IMG/VR virus record: IMGVR_UViG_3300031566_000234
Coordinates: 1 to 31,552 of that record
Source of the DNA: a virus
Strand: one strand, 5' to 3'
DNA: 31,552 nt
Part shown: in pieces, positions 15,849-22,688 of the stretch
Layout: each line of letters begins with the position of its first letter
How positions within the stretch are numbered: position 1 is the first letter of the stretch
Translations under genes and position numbers: made by a program
Notes under the pieces: generated by a model
The model's database searches: none
What the model was told of the DNA's origin: nothing
The model's input: only the letters and a program-made list of their open reading frames with translations

Positions 15849-16041
15849 ACTAGAAAAAATAATAGAGGATAAAGGTTTAAAAAAGTCCTATGTAGCACGT
15901 AAAATTGGCATAAGTCCTGGACTTCTAAGTAAATATCTAAGTGGGGAAAGAAAACCAAAACTTGATACAGCTAAAAAATTGGCTGATATTTTAGAATGTA
16001 GTATAGAAGATATTTTTTTTGAGAAAATTAATATCAATTAA
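15841..16041 (+). CDS. Cro-like XRE-family HTH regulator
   Basis: 66 residues, nearly all one HTH domain: KSYVARKIGISPGLLSKYLSGERKPKLDTAKKLADILECSIEDIF. The start is a TTG with AGGAG about 7 bases upstream; no in-frame ATG or GTG lies closer. It is the first larger gene on the rightward early transcript, divergent from the repressor, so it probably acts as a Cro-type regulator binding the same intergenic operator. The size fits Cro/ArpU-like small regulators. The role is inferred from place; the fold is clear. Confidence 0.8.
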   Translation: MIKLEKIIEDKGLKKSYVARKIGISPGLLSKYLSGERKPKLDTAKKLADILECSIEDIFFEKININ

Positions 16042-16106
16042 TGCAAAGAGAATAAAATTATTATATAGAATAATATTATTAGTTTATTGTAAGTAGAGAA
16101 GGATAA

Positions 16107-16565
16107 ATGGCAATAATAATTTTAAAAGATGGCAGTGACGGTGAAGGTAGAAAATGTACCCTAAGATGTGATGTTTGCAAAAGGATATATTACAAAACTT
16201 ATGTAAATGTTGTCAGAGCAAAACATCATTTCTGTTGCCTTGATTGTAGAAGGGAATGGGAAAAGGATATTAAAAATCAGCCAGCCTGGCAGGGCGGGGA
16301 AATAAAAAGACTTGGCTATGTTTTTATAAAAGTAAAGGATCATCCTAGGGCAGATATCTTAGGTTACGTCAAAAGGTCAAGACTCGTCATGGAAGAATTA
16401 CTTGGTCGCTACCTCAACCCTGAAGAAACCATGCACCACATCAATGGAGACAGATCAGATGATAGATCAGAGAATTTAATGCTATTTAAAAATAATGGAA
16501 AACATCAGATATACCATTGGCAGATTAGGAAGTCAAGGAAGCAATTACAATTAGATTTAATCTAA
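16107..16565 (+). CDS. HNH endonuclease with N-terminal zinc finger
   Basis: 152 residues. Cys21, Cys24, Cys43 or Cys44 and Cys47 form a likely zinc knuckle. Residues about 65-135 match the HNH_3-type domain of free-standing phage homing-like nucleases: LGYVFIKVKDHP, then ETMHHINGDRSDDRSENLML with catalytic His110/111 and Asn123, and His133 in GKHQIYHW. An AAGGATAA site precedes the ATG. It sits between two HTH regulator genes. Such genes often move by homing; I saw no intron or split gene beside it, so it may be a selfish intruder in the control region. Confidence 0.8.
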   Translation: MAIIILKDGSDGEGRKCTLRCDVCKRIYYKTYVNVVRAKHHFCCLDCRREWEKDIKNQPAWQGGEIKRLGYVFIKVKDHPRADILGYVKRSRLVMEELLGRYLNPEETMHHINGDRSDDRSENLMLFKNNGKHQIYHWQIRKSRKQLQLDLI

Positions 16566-16570
16566 GCGCA

Positions 16571-16587
16571 GTTAACAATATGTTAAC
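16571..16587. promoter_or_regulatory. Inverted repeat, candidate operator of the second XRE gene
   Basis: GTTAACA, three bases (ATA), then TGTTAAC: a perfect 7-bp inverted repeat. It lies between the HNH gene and the second XRE gene, about 55 bases before that gene's ATG. The symmetry fits a dimeric HTH protein, possibly the adjacent regulator. A 20-codon frame starts inside it but has no ribosome site. Confidence 0.4.
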
Positions 16588-16642
16588 AAGAAGAAAAGTA
16601 GATGATTGTAAAAAGTTACCTAAAAAGAACACAAGGGCTTAA

Positions 16643-16870
16643 ATGAAAGAAAAATTAATGATTCAAACATTGCGAGAAGAAAGAGAAATTACCCAGCAGG
16701 AACTCGCTAACAAATTAAATATGAACAGAAGTCTTTTATCACACATAGAGACTGGAAAGGTTTTACCATCAATGTTTACCCTACTAAAGATAGCAAGAAT
16801 CTTTAATTGCCTGGTTACTGATTTATATCATAAAGAAGATTTGGAAATTATAAAAAATAACAATGATTGA
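16643..16870 (+). CDS. Second XRE-family HTH regulator
   Basis: 75 residues with a full HTH domain: LREEREITQQELANKLNMNRSLLSHIETGKVLPSMFTLLKIARIFNCLVTDLY. AAGGG lies about 5 bases ahead of the ATG. It is the third HTH protein in this control region. A short charged tail (HKEDLEIIKNNND) follows the domain. Its likely target is the inverted repeat just upstream, which would make it self-regulating. It overlaps the next gene by 8 bases. Confidence 0.8.
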   Translation: MKEKLMIQTLREEREITQQELANKLNMNRSLLSHIETGKVLPSMFTLLKIARIFNCLVTDLYHKEDLEIIKNNND

Positions 16871-17096
16871 ATACGACAACATCTTTAACGACAGGTTTAT
16901 CATGTATAAGACAATACCACTAGAGGGGGTTAGAACAATAAGAGAAAAAAGTAGAAAATGTAAAACTTGCAGCGAATACAATAAAGGTAAATGTGTTTCA
17001 GTAGGTATAATTATAAATCCTAATATTACATATTGTTCTTGGCATAAACTAGGAAATGATAATGGAAGTAAAAGAGATTATAGGAGTTTGAAATGA
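16863..17096 (+). CDS. Small Cys-rich protein, probable zinc binder
   Basis: 77 residues. CKTC at about 37-40, a C in GKC and a C/H pair in YCSWHK could hold one zinc ion. Its N-terminus (MIEYDNIFNDRFIMYKTIPL) has no known motif. It overlaps the second XRE gene by 8 bases and the YopX gene by 4, so the three are co-translated. No ribosome site stands out. I do not recognise the family; it belongs to a cluster of small Cys-rich early proteins. Confidence 0.6.
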   Translation: MIEYDNIFNDRFIMYKTIPLEGVRTIREKSRKCKTCSEYNKGKCVSVGIIINPNITYCSWHKLGNDNGSKRDYRSLK

Positions 17097-17440
17097 GAGA
17101 AATTAAATTTAGGGCGTGGGATAAAAAGGGTTATGGAGGTAAATCAGAATTTTATGAATTTTTTATAATTGATAAAGATGGGAAAGTCTACTGGGGTGGC
17201 GGTAGACTTGCGGAAGAAAATGAATTAATAATTTCCCAATACACAGGACTAAAAGATAAAAATGGTAAAGAGATTTATGAAGGGGATATTTTAGAATTAC
17301 CAGAATGGACTTGCCATAGAACGAGAAAATATGAAGTCATATTACCATTAATTTATTCTGATGATTATGATGACCAACTTGGTGTTCGCGATAGTAAAAT
17401 CATTGGCAACATATATGAAAATCCAGAGTTATTAAAATGA
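17093..17440 (+). CDS. YopX family protein
   Basis: 115 residues with the YopX family features: the start MREIKFRAWDKK, the stretch ISQYTGLKDKNGKEIYEGDIL near 56-78, and the ending DSKIIGNIYENPELL. YopX-type proteins are common in phages and prophages (named from Bacillus phage SPbeta); their function is unknown. AGGAG lies 6 bases before the ATG. It overlaps both neighbours through ATGA junctions. The family call is secure; no role can be given. Confidence 0.9.
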   Translation: MREIKFRAWDKKGYGGKSEFYEFFIIDKDGKVYWGGGRLAEENELIISQYTGLKDKNGKEIYEGDILELPEWTCHRTRKYEVILPLIYSDDYDDQLGVRDSKIIGNIYENPELLK

Positions 17441-17583
17441 AAACAATACTAAAAGTTTGTGATAAATGTTTATGTAATACTTGTAATGATATAGGTTGTA
17501 AAAAATTAGCCTGTTCTAATTGCAACCTGGAATATCCAATAGAACATTGCAAGGGTTTTATAAGTGAGGAAATAAATGAATAA
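17437..17583 (+). CDS. 48-residue Cys-rich protein, probable zinc binder
   Basis: The protein starts MKTILKVCDKCLCNTCNDIG and contains eight cysteines (CDKC, CNTC, GCKKLACSNC, HC), enough for two zinc sites in 48 residues. It begins by ATGA overlap with the YopX gene and ends inside the start region of the next small gene. Cysteine spacing is like small zinc-ribbon proteins of phage early regions, several of which block host enzymes or defences; function here is unknown. Confidence 0.55.
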   Translation: MKTILKVCDKCLCNTCNDIGCKKLACSNCNLEYPIEHCKGFISEEINE

Positions 17584-17692
17584 AGAAGAAAAACAAATAC
17601 AAAAGACAAATGAACTTATTTTAAAATTATTTCCCGAATTATTTTTCGAGGACAGGGATACTAAAACTATTTATACGATTAAAAGGAAATAA
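17576..17692 (+). CDS. Hypothetical 38-residue protein
   Basis: The frame starts MNKEEKQIQKTNELILKLFP and ends DTKTIYTIKRK; it is charged with one amphipathic helix. AGGAA lies about 6 bases before the ATG. It overlaps the preceding gene by 8 bases. The 20 bases around its start (17568-17587) recur exactly at the start of the next gene, suggesting local duplication. Unknown function. Confidence 0.45.
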   Translation: MNKEEKQIQKTNELILKLFPELFFEDRDTKTIYTIKRK

Positions 17693-17842
17693 ATGAATAA
17701 AGAAATCCAAAATAGAATAGACAATTTTTATAAGGAAAACGGAAAACATAAAATTAAAGAAGTAAATAATCACTGCGCTAAAAGGAAGAAAACCTGTCCT
17801 TATACGGTATCAGGTAAATGTAGGGGATGGTGCTTGGTTTAG
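17693..17842 (+). CDS. Hypothetical 49-residue Cys-rich protein
   Basis: The first half is charged and helical (MNKEIQNRIDNFYKENGKHK); the second holds HC, TCPY, GKC and GWC, four cysteines plus a histidine that could bind zinc. AGGAA precedes the ATG. Its start region is an exact copy of that of the preceding gene. It is followed 33 bases later by the recombination cassette. Unknown function. Confidence 0.5.
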   Translation: MNKEIQNRIDNFYKENGKHKIKEVNNHCAKRKKTCPYTVSGKCRGWCLV

Positions 17843-17875
17843 AAAATTAATAAAAAATAAAAAAGGAGAAATGAG

Positions 17876-18748
17876 ATGGAAGAAAATAATGTTAATGAAG
17901 AAAATTTACCAGTAGGAATAGGTGCAGACAATTTAATCCGGATGGCCGAACTTGCTGAAAAGCGAGTTGATGCCATAAATAGAATTAAGAGAGCAGCTTT
18001 AAAAGTAACAAATGCGAGAGACTGGACTAATCAGAATGACAATCCATATTTGAATGTTTCAGGTGGGGAAAAGGTTGCAAGACTATTTGGAATATCCTGG
18101 AGAATTGATGAACCACAATTAATGGTTAGGGAAGATGGACATTTTGGTTATACCTATAAAGGTTACTTCTCTCTTGGAACAGCCACTATTGAATTTGAGG
18201 GATCAAGAAGTTCTCTGGATGGATTCTTTACTCATGGGGGTAAAATTCCACCAACTGAAATTGATAAGAATGATGTCAAGAAAGCAGCTTTAACAAATAC
18301 AATAGGTAATGGTGTAACAAGGATACTCGGAATTAGAAATCTTAGTTGGGAAGATTTGAAAGAATCGGGAATTGACATATCAAAAATAGTAAAGATTGAT
18401 TATGGCAAAGCTGAAATGACAGAAGAAGTAAAAGATTTAAGGAAAAAAATAGGTAAAATGTTAATGGAAATGGCAGGCAATGATAAAGCCGAAGCCTCAA
18501 AACTTCTGTTGTTATATACAACCTTTGTAGACAAGAAAGGCAAGACTGTTAAGGGTAAGTCAACTCTTGCTGACATAAGCGAAAAAGCAATGCCGGTTAC
18601 TTATGGCAAAGTTACAAAAGTATATGAGGAATGGAAGAAAGGCGAAAAAGAAGAAGAAAAGGATATTGAAAAGAAATTTGAGGAGAATGAAAAAAAGATA
18701 AAGAAAGGAGAAGATAGAGATGAACCAGGTGAAGGAAAATTATTATAG
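17876..18748 (+). CDS. Candidate recombination protein (possible single-strand annealing protein)
   Basis: 290 residues. The conserved-looking core (about 40-165) contains ARDWTNQNDNPYLNVSGGEK, ARLFGISW, GYTYKGYFSLG and KKAALTNTIGNGVTRILGIRNLSW. The last 50 residues are a Lys/Glu-rich tail (KEEEKDIEKKFEENEKKIKK). I do not recognise a RecT, Erf or Sak signature. It directly precedes, and overlaps by 29 bases, a Cas4/RecB-like nuclease gene, the classic pairing of annealing protein and exonuclease in phages, followed by an SMC-like ATPase. An AAGGAG site lies 8 bases ahead of the ATG. The functional call rests on context. Confidence 0.5.
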   Translation: MEENNVNEENLPVGIGADNLIRMAELAEKRVDAINRIKRAALKVTNARDWTNQNDNPYLNVSGGEKVARLFGISWRIDEPQLMVREDGHFGYTYKGYFSLGTATIEFEGSRSSLDGFFTHGGKIPPTEIDKNDVKKAALTNTIGNGVTRILGIRNLSWEDLKESGIDISKIVKIDYGKAEMTEEVKDLRKKIGKMLMEMAGNDKAEASKLLLLYTTFVDKKGKTVKGKSTLADISEKAMPVTYGKVTKVYEEWKKGEKEEEKDIEKKFEENEKKIKKGEDRDEPGEGKLL

Positions 18749-19682
18749 TAGTGAAGAAATTATTGAAAAAATAAAAGATGGAAAGCGAAAAAAAATAAAG
18801 CAATACCCTCAACATGTTTGCCGGGCCAGTGAGATCGGGCATGACTGCGAGCGGTATTTAGTGTTCTCAATAACCCGGTGGGAAGATAAGAAGCCTCATG
18901 GTGCAGAAACTGAATTTATGTTTGAAGGTGGAAGAGTTGTTGAAGATCTCGCCATCAAGGATTTTGAAGATGCAGGATTTAAAGTTTACCGGCCGGAGCC
19001 TGATAAAGCGATTATGAATTCTATTCCCAGAATTACAGGTCATGTAGATATTCGGGTAGGTTTCAATGGTGGCAAAGTTTATACAGGTGAGATCAAGGGC
19101 CTTAATATGTATGACTGGAATAGTCTGAATTGCCTACAGGATTTCTTTGATTCTAAAAAGGTGTGGATCCGCAAGTATCCCGCACAGCTTATGACCTATA
19201 TTCATATCAAGAAAGAAGAAAAAGGGTTTTTCTATCTAAAATCAATACCTCAATTTCAACCTAAATTAATTTGGATTGACCTTGACCATGACTATATGGA
19301 ATCAATCTTGAAAAAAACAGAAAGAATAGAAAAGTATGTGGCCGAAGGGACCCTGCCACCGCCAATAAATAATCCAGGAGTTTGTCAATACTGCGGATTT
19401 CTCCATGTATGCCTTCCGGAGATCAAACAGAAAGAACTTGAATTTATCGATGATCCAGATTTTGAAACCAAGTTACTCCGAAGAGATGAGATTGCGTCCC
19501 TAAAGAAGGAATATGATCTTCTGGATAAGGAGATTAAGAGTTATTGCAAGGGTAGGGATAGGCTCATGGTTGGGGACTTTTTAATAACAGGTTCTGAGAT
19601 TAGCCGAAAAGGATATATAGTTGCAGACACAACATACTGGAAAGTTAGCATAGCAAGATTAATGGGAAGAAAGGAAGTATAA
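18720..19682 (+). CDS. PD-(D/E)XK nuclease, Cas4/RecB-like, probable Fe-S protein
   Basis: 320 residues. The nuclease core shows Glu75 (RVVED), His108 and Asp110 (GHVDIRV), Glu124 and Lys126 (GEIKG), and Gln156 with Tyr160 (AQLMTYI), the order of PD-(D/E)XK RecB-type exonucleases. Cys43 (GHDCERY) with Cys222, Cys225 and Cys231 (VCQYCGFLHVC) match the split four-cysteine iron-sulphur site of Cas4 and AddB. AAAGGAG lies upstream within the preceding gene. It probably resects DNA ends for the neighbouring annealing protein. There is no CRISPR array here, so a phage recombination role is far more likely than adaptation. Confidence 0.85.
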   Translation: MNQVKENYYSSEEIIEKIKDGKRKKIKQYPQHVCRASEIGHDCERYLVFSITRWEDKKPHGAETEFMFEGGRVVEDLAIKDFEDAGFKVYRPEPDKAIMNSIPRITGHVDIRVGFNGGKVYTGEIKGLNMYDWNSLNCLQDFFDSKKVWIRKYPAQLMTYIHIKKEEKGFFYLKSIPQFQPKLIWIDLDHDYMESILKKTERIEKYVAEGTLPPPINNPGVCQYCGFLHVCLPEIKQKELEFIDDPDFETKLLRRDEIASLKKEYDLLDKEIKSYCKGRDRLMVGDFLITGSEISRKGYIVADTTYWKVSIARLMGRKEV

Positions 19683-19683
19683 A

Positions 19684-21102
19684 ATGAAAATATCAAGATT
19701 AGAGATTAGAAATGCTCTTGGAATTAAGGAGTTTGAAATTTCACCTGAAAAGATTACCTTGATCCAGGGAAAAAACGAGTCTGGGAAAACTTCAATTTTG
19801 GAGAGCATAGAAAGAGCTTTGTATAACCGGAATCGCAGGGTAGATTTTGTAAGAAAGGGGGAAAAAGAAGCAGCATTATATATCGAGTTAGACGATGGGA
19901 CTAAAGTTGATAAGAAGGTTAAACCAGATGGGGATACAATAAGTAAGGTCATTAAGGAAGGAGCAATACTTCCCAGGCCAGAAAGTGTGCTGAAATCTCT
20001 TGTAGGAGAATATGCCTTCAATCCGATTGATTTTCTTGACAAGACTGATAAAGAGCAGACCGAGATTTTACTCTCACTTATCCCCATGAGAATAACAGAA
20101 GATCAGTTGAGACAATGGACCGGAGAAGTTCCATTAGTTAATCTGGATAATCATGCCATAAAGGTTCTGGAATATCTTGCTGAAAAGTATTTTTACGATA
20201 AAAGAACTATTGCCAATACTGAACTGAAGGATGTTACAAATCAAATCGATTCTTTAAGAACTCAGTTACCTGATAATTATAATTCTGATCAGTGGAAGGA
20301 TATTGATCTTTATTCTTTACATGAAAAGATCAGGGCTGCCCAGGATCACAATCAAAGAATAACAGATGCTCAGAAATTTATTGATGAGTTTGCTGTTAGA
20401 CAAATAGAAATTAATAGGAAGTATGATCTTGATAAAAAAACCCGGGTTGAGCAAGACTTATCAAGGATTTCAGAGATTGAAGAAGAAATAGCCAGATTAA
20501 AAGTAGAGATGGCTTCTATATGCGGAAAACAAACTGAGGCATTAAACCACATAGAATCAAGCAGGGGAATTGAATTAAAATCACTTGATAAGATAATGAA
20601 AGAAATGAAAGATTTTCTATCAGTAAGTAAAATTGCTCCTATTGATGACCTTCTTGCCGAGGCCAAGAGAACAGAAGAAATGAAAGGCTATGTAAGTATT
20701 TCAGGCAATCTTAAAAAGTTAGAAAAGGACGAGTCAGTCAAAGAAAAGGAAGCTAAGAGATTAGACAAATTGGTTAATTTCCTAAGAAAAAAACCAGCAG
20801 AATTACTGACGGGAATTAAATTGCCTATAAAGGGCCTCTCAGTAAATGAGGAAATGAAGGTATCGATTGATGGACTTCCAATAGCCAATCTATCTACATC
20901 AAGACAAATTACCTTAGCTATTGAAATAGCAAGGGCAACATCCGGTGAATTGAAACTCATCTGTATAGATAGATTTGAAACCCTGGATGCAGATCGCAGA
21001 AAAACCCTATTTGATGAGATTTCCAAAGATGATTTTCAGTATTTTATTAGCGAAGTAACATCAGGAGAACTAAAAGTTACAAGTTTAACATCAAATTATT
21101 AA
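19684..21102 (+). CDS. SMC/Rad50-like ATPase of the recombination cassette
   Basis: 472 residues. The N-terminal lobe has the Walker A GKNESGKTS (Gly29, Lys35, Thr36) after a RecF/SbcC-like start (KISRLEIRNALGIKEFEISP). A central helical coiled coil spans about 175-370. The C-terminal lobe carries a signature-like LSTSRQITLAIEIARA and LICIDRFETLD, where Asp429 is the Walker B aspartate; the next residue is Arg rather than the usual Glu, with Glu432 three residues on. Lacking a zinc hook and being short, it is a phage-sized relative of SbcC/AAA_23 proteins. AGGAAG precedes the ATG. It likely works with the nuclease just upstream, like Mre11-Rad50-type pairs. Confidence 0.8.
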   Translation: MKISRLEIRNALGIKEFEISPEKITLIQGKNESGKTSILESIERALYNRNRRVDFVRKGEKEAALYIELDDGTKVDKKVKPDGDTISKVIKEGAILPRPESVLKSLVGEYAFNPIDFLDKTDKEQTEILLSLIPMRITEDQLRQWTGEVPLVNLDNHAIKVLEYLAEKYFYDKRTIANTELKDVTNQIDSLRTQLPDNYNSDQWKDIDLYSLHEKIRAAQDHNQRITDAQKFIDEFAVRQIEINRKYDLDKKTRVEQDLSRISEIEEEIARLKVEMASICGKQTEALNHIESSRGIELKSLDKIMKEMKDFLSVSKIAPIDDLLAEAKRTEEMKGYVSISGNLKKLEKDESVKEKEAKRLDKLVNFLRKKPAELLTGIKLPIKGLSVNEEMKVSIDGLPIANLSTSRQITLAIEIARATSGELKLICIDRFETLDADRRKTLFDEISKDDFQYFISEVTSGELKVTSLTSNY

Positions 21103-21105
21103 AAA

Positions 21106-21193
21106 TGGGCAGCATTACCTTTATTACCAATTATTAATATTAAATTAAGAAAGGAATAAAAGATAATAAGATAAATTTTAAAAATGCTGCCCA
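21106..21193. repeat. 11-bp perfect inverted repeat around an AT-rich spacer
   Basis: TGGGCAGCATT (21106-21116) and AATGCTGCCCA (21183-21193) are exact reverse complements, separated by 66 bases that are almost all A/T and hold no start codon. In RNA this gives a long-range stem; in DNA it would frame an easily melted stretch. It fills most of the gap between the ATPase gene and the next small gene. Confidence 0.5.
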
Positions 21194-21222
21194 GATAAAA
21201 ATATAAATAGAAAGAAGGAAAA

Positions 21223-21444
21223 ATGAGAGAAAAAACAAAAAGGGAAATAATGAATTTAGTTATTGAGGAAATTGATGGTTGGCATTGTATTGGAATAGGC
21301 GGTGCAGTACAGAGGAAAATCGCTGGGAATCTTCATAATATATCAAAAGAATTAAGTGAAAGATTATCCAAAATTGAGGCAATAGTAAAAGCCGATGATT
21401 ATGAATTTGTTACTGAAACCAAATTAGTTAAAAAGGATAAATGA
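21223..21444 (+). CDS. Hypothetical 73-residue protein
   Basis: Starts MREKTKREIMNLVIEEIDGW and contains a HCIGIGGAVQRKIAGNLHNI segment followed by an amphipathic helix (ISKELSERLSKIEAIV). GAAGGA lies about 6 bases upstream. It overlaps the next small gene through ATGA. The middle part might be an HTH-like or nucleic-acid-binding unit, but I do not recognise a family. Confidence 0.6.
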   Translation: MREKTKREIMNLVIEEIDGWHCIGIGGAVQRKIAGNLHNISKELSERLSKIEAIVKADDYEFVTETKLVKKDK

Positions 21445-21572
21445 AAAACAAAATCAGATGTAGCAAATTAATAAGAACATTACTGGTAAATATAGTTACG
21501 CTTAGATATTTTCCAGTTCGTTTAGCTAATAGAATATTAGATTTTTTATTTTATGATGAAAAGGATTTGTAA
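21441..21572 (+). CDS. Hypothetical 43-residue basic protein
   Basis: Starts MKNKIRCSKLIRTLLVNIVT and ends LDFLFYDEKDL. The first part is Arg/Lys-rich with an amphipathic helix; there is no clear membrane span. It begins by ATGA overlap, with AAGGATAA ahead. Its last 18 bases (21555-21572) recur with one mismatch at the end of the next tiny gene. Unknown function. Confidence 0.45.
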   Translation: MKNKIRCSKLIRTLLVNIVTLRYFPVRLANRILDFLFYDEKDL

Positions 21573-21594
21573 ATATAGAAAGTGGGAGGTAATT

Positions 21595-21678
21595 ATGGGC
21601 CAGCAATTTTTAGAAGATGAAACTGATGATATATTTTTTGATGAAGAAGAAGAAAGGGAAGATGATAAGGATTTGTAA
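21595..21678 (+). CDS. 27-residue very acidic peptide
   Basis: The frame starts MGQQFLEDETDDIFFDEEEE and ends REDDKDL: more than half of the residues are Asp or Glu. A strong GGGAGG site lies about 6 bases ahead of the ATG, good for so short a frame. Such peptides can act as DNA mimics or sit on basic protein surfaces; nothing proves this here. It may be a remnant that shares its 3' end with the gene upstream. Confidence 0.4.
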   Translation: MGQQFLEDETDDIFFDEEEEREDDKDL

Positions 21679-21706
21679 TTTATAAATATAAAAGAAAGGA
21701 ATGAAA

Positions 21707-22012
21707 ATGAAAACGAAACAAATAACTTATGAAAGAGTAAAAAGCTATAATTACGATAATACAAAAGTCGGTGTAGTTATTGAAATTGAAGAAGATGAAA
21801 TACCCGAATTTGTTATGGAAAAGGCAAAAGAATTTGTAGCAAAGCAACTAGGTGAATTTCCCATATATGCCAAAACCCCTGCCGAAATAGTAGAAGAAAT
21901 TAAAGCAATATGCCAGAGATATTATCCGACTTTTATGTCTAGCTGCCAAGACAAAGAAGAAATGACAAAATTGCTTAATGAATTAAAAGAAAGAGCGGAA
22001 GGTAATAAATAA
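21707..22012 (+). CDS. Hypothetical phage protein, 101 residues
   Basis: Starts MKTKQITYERVKSYNYDNTK followed by VGVVIEIEEDEIPEFVMEKAKEFV, a pattern (beta strands then a helix) common in small phage proteins located beside recombination and single-strand DNA genes. I chose the ATG at 21707 because the AGAAAGGA site touches the alternative ATG at 21701. The C-terminal half is helical with two cysteines (ICQRYY, SSCQD). Function unknown. Confidence 0.65.
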   Translation: MKTKQITYERVKSYNYDNTKVGVVIEIEEDEIPEFVMEKAKEFVAKQLGEFPIYAKTPAEIVEEIKAICQRYYPTFMSSCQDKEEMTKLLNELKERAEGNK

Positions 22013-22020
22013 TCTTTCAT

Positions 22021-22046
22021 TAACTCCATTATTTTTAGTGGAGTTA
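22021..22046 (+). promoter_or_regulatory. Hairpin ahead of a gene without a ribosome site
   Basis: TAACTCCA (22021-22028) and TGGAGTTA (22039-22046) form a perfect 8-bp stem with a 10-base loop. No T-run follows, so it is a poor terminator. The next gene starts 11 bases later and has no visible Shine-Dalgarno, so the hairpin may influence translation or mRNA processing. Confidence 0.4.
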
Positions 22047-22056
22047 TTAAAATATT

Positions 22057-22419
22057 ATGAATAACCAATTTAACATAACTGAATATCCCGATAGAGACAT
22101 AGCACAATATCTACTCGATTATTGTAAAGGTATAAATAATGCTATATCAAATAAAAGACTTGCTAGGTGTTTTAACCTGGAAGAGCGCAGGCTAAGGCAA
22201 ATTATCACAAAGCTAATCGTAGTGGATTTAATCCCAATAGGTTCTCGCAGCACAAACCATAGTGGAATATTTTTTATATCAAATGAAAGTGAATTTAAGA
22301 TAGCAAGTGATGAGTTACTATCCAGGATTAAAAAGTTATCTAAAAGGCATAAGGCATTAAGAATAGCTTATAGCAGCTATAGGAATGAAATTGAAAATAA
22401 ACAATTACAATTAATTTAG
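22057..22419 (+). CDS. Winged-helix-like phage protein
   Basis: 120 residues. Residues about 28-80 read as a winged helix: AISNKRLARCFNLEERRLRQIITKLIVVDLIPIGSRSTNHSGIFFISNESE, with a recognition helix near 42-55 and the wing in the GSRSTNHSGIFF hairpin. The C-terminal part is helical and basic (RIKKLSKRHKALRIAYSSYR). Similar small winged-helix proteins occur in phage early regions as replication or regulatory factors. No ribosome site is visible ahead of the ATG and a hairpin stands just upstream. Confidence 0.65.
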   Translation: MNNQFNITEYPDRDIAQYLLDYCKGINNAISNKRLARCFNLEERRLRQIITKLIVVDLIPIGSRSTNHSGIFFISNESEFKIASDELLSRIKKLSKRHKALRIAYSSYRNEIENKQLQLI

Positions 22420-22433
22420 GGGGGGAATATAAA

Positions 22434-22652
22434 ATGATTTTTGGAATATGTACAATCCAGAAAGAATTGGTAAAAAAATATTGTTTTGGGGAATGTGGAC
22501 AGATACTTGTTGGAGGTTTGGATGGCGGCGATATTTTGGGTTCGTTGTTTTCTTGTAACAAAAAGAAATGTCCCTACGAAGAAAAGAGAGTGAAACTTGG
22601 TAAATTAGATAACGGTGAAGTAGTTTATTTAAGAAAAATAAAAATGAAGTAG
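22434..22652 (+). CDS. Hypothetical 72-residue Cys-containing protein
   Basis: Starts MIFGICTIQKELVKKYCFGE and has CFGEC, SC and KKKC motifs (a possible zinc site), a Gly-rich middle (GGLDGGDILG) and a strand-rich end (GKLDNGEVVYLRKIKMK). A GGGGGG run precedes the ATG as ribosome site. Unknown function; one of many small early proteins here. Confidence 0.6.
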   Translation: MIFGICTIQKELVKKYCFGECGQILVGGLDGGDILGSLFSCNKKKCPYEEKRVKLGKLDNGEVVYLRKIKMK

Positions 22653-22688
22653 TAAATAAACAATTAGTATTAATTTAAGGAGGAGAAA

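Noticed and set aside
16580-16642. 20-codon basic frame ahead of the second XRE gene
   Set aside because: It starts inside the inverted repeat with no ribosome site and is too short to judge.
18720-19682. Cas4 as part of a CRISPR system
   Set aside because: No CRISPR array, cas1 or cas2 in the window; the neighbours are phage recombination genes.
19659-20087. 142-codon minus-strand frame
   Set aside because: It lies wholly across the SMC-like ATPase and nuclease genes, is Ser/Leu-rich as antisense frames are, and has no ribosome site or homology.
22021-22046. Hairpin as a transcription terminator
   Set aside because: No T-run follows; kept as a regulatory hairpin instead.
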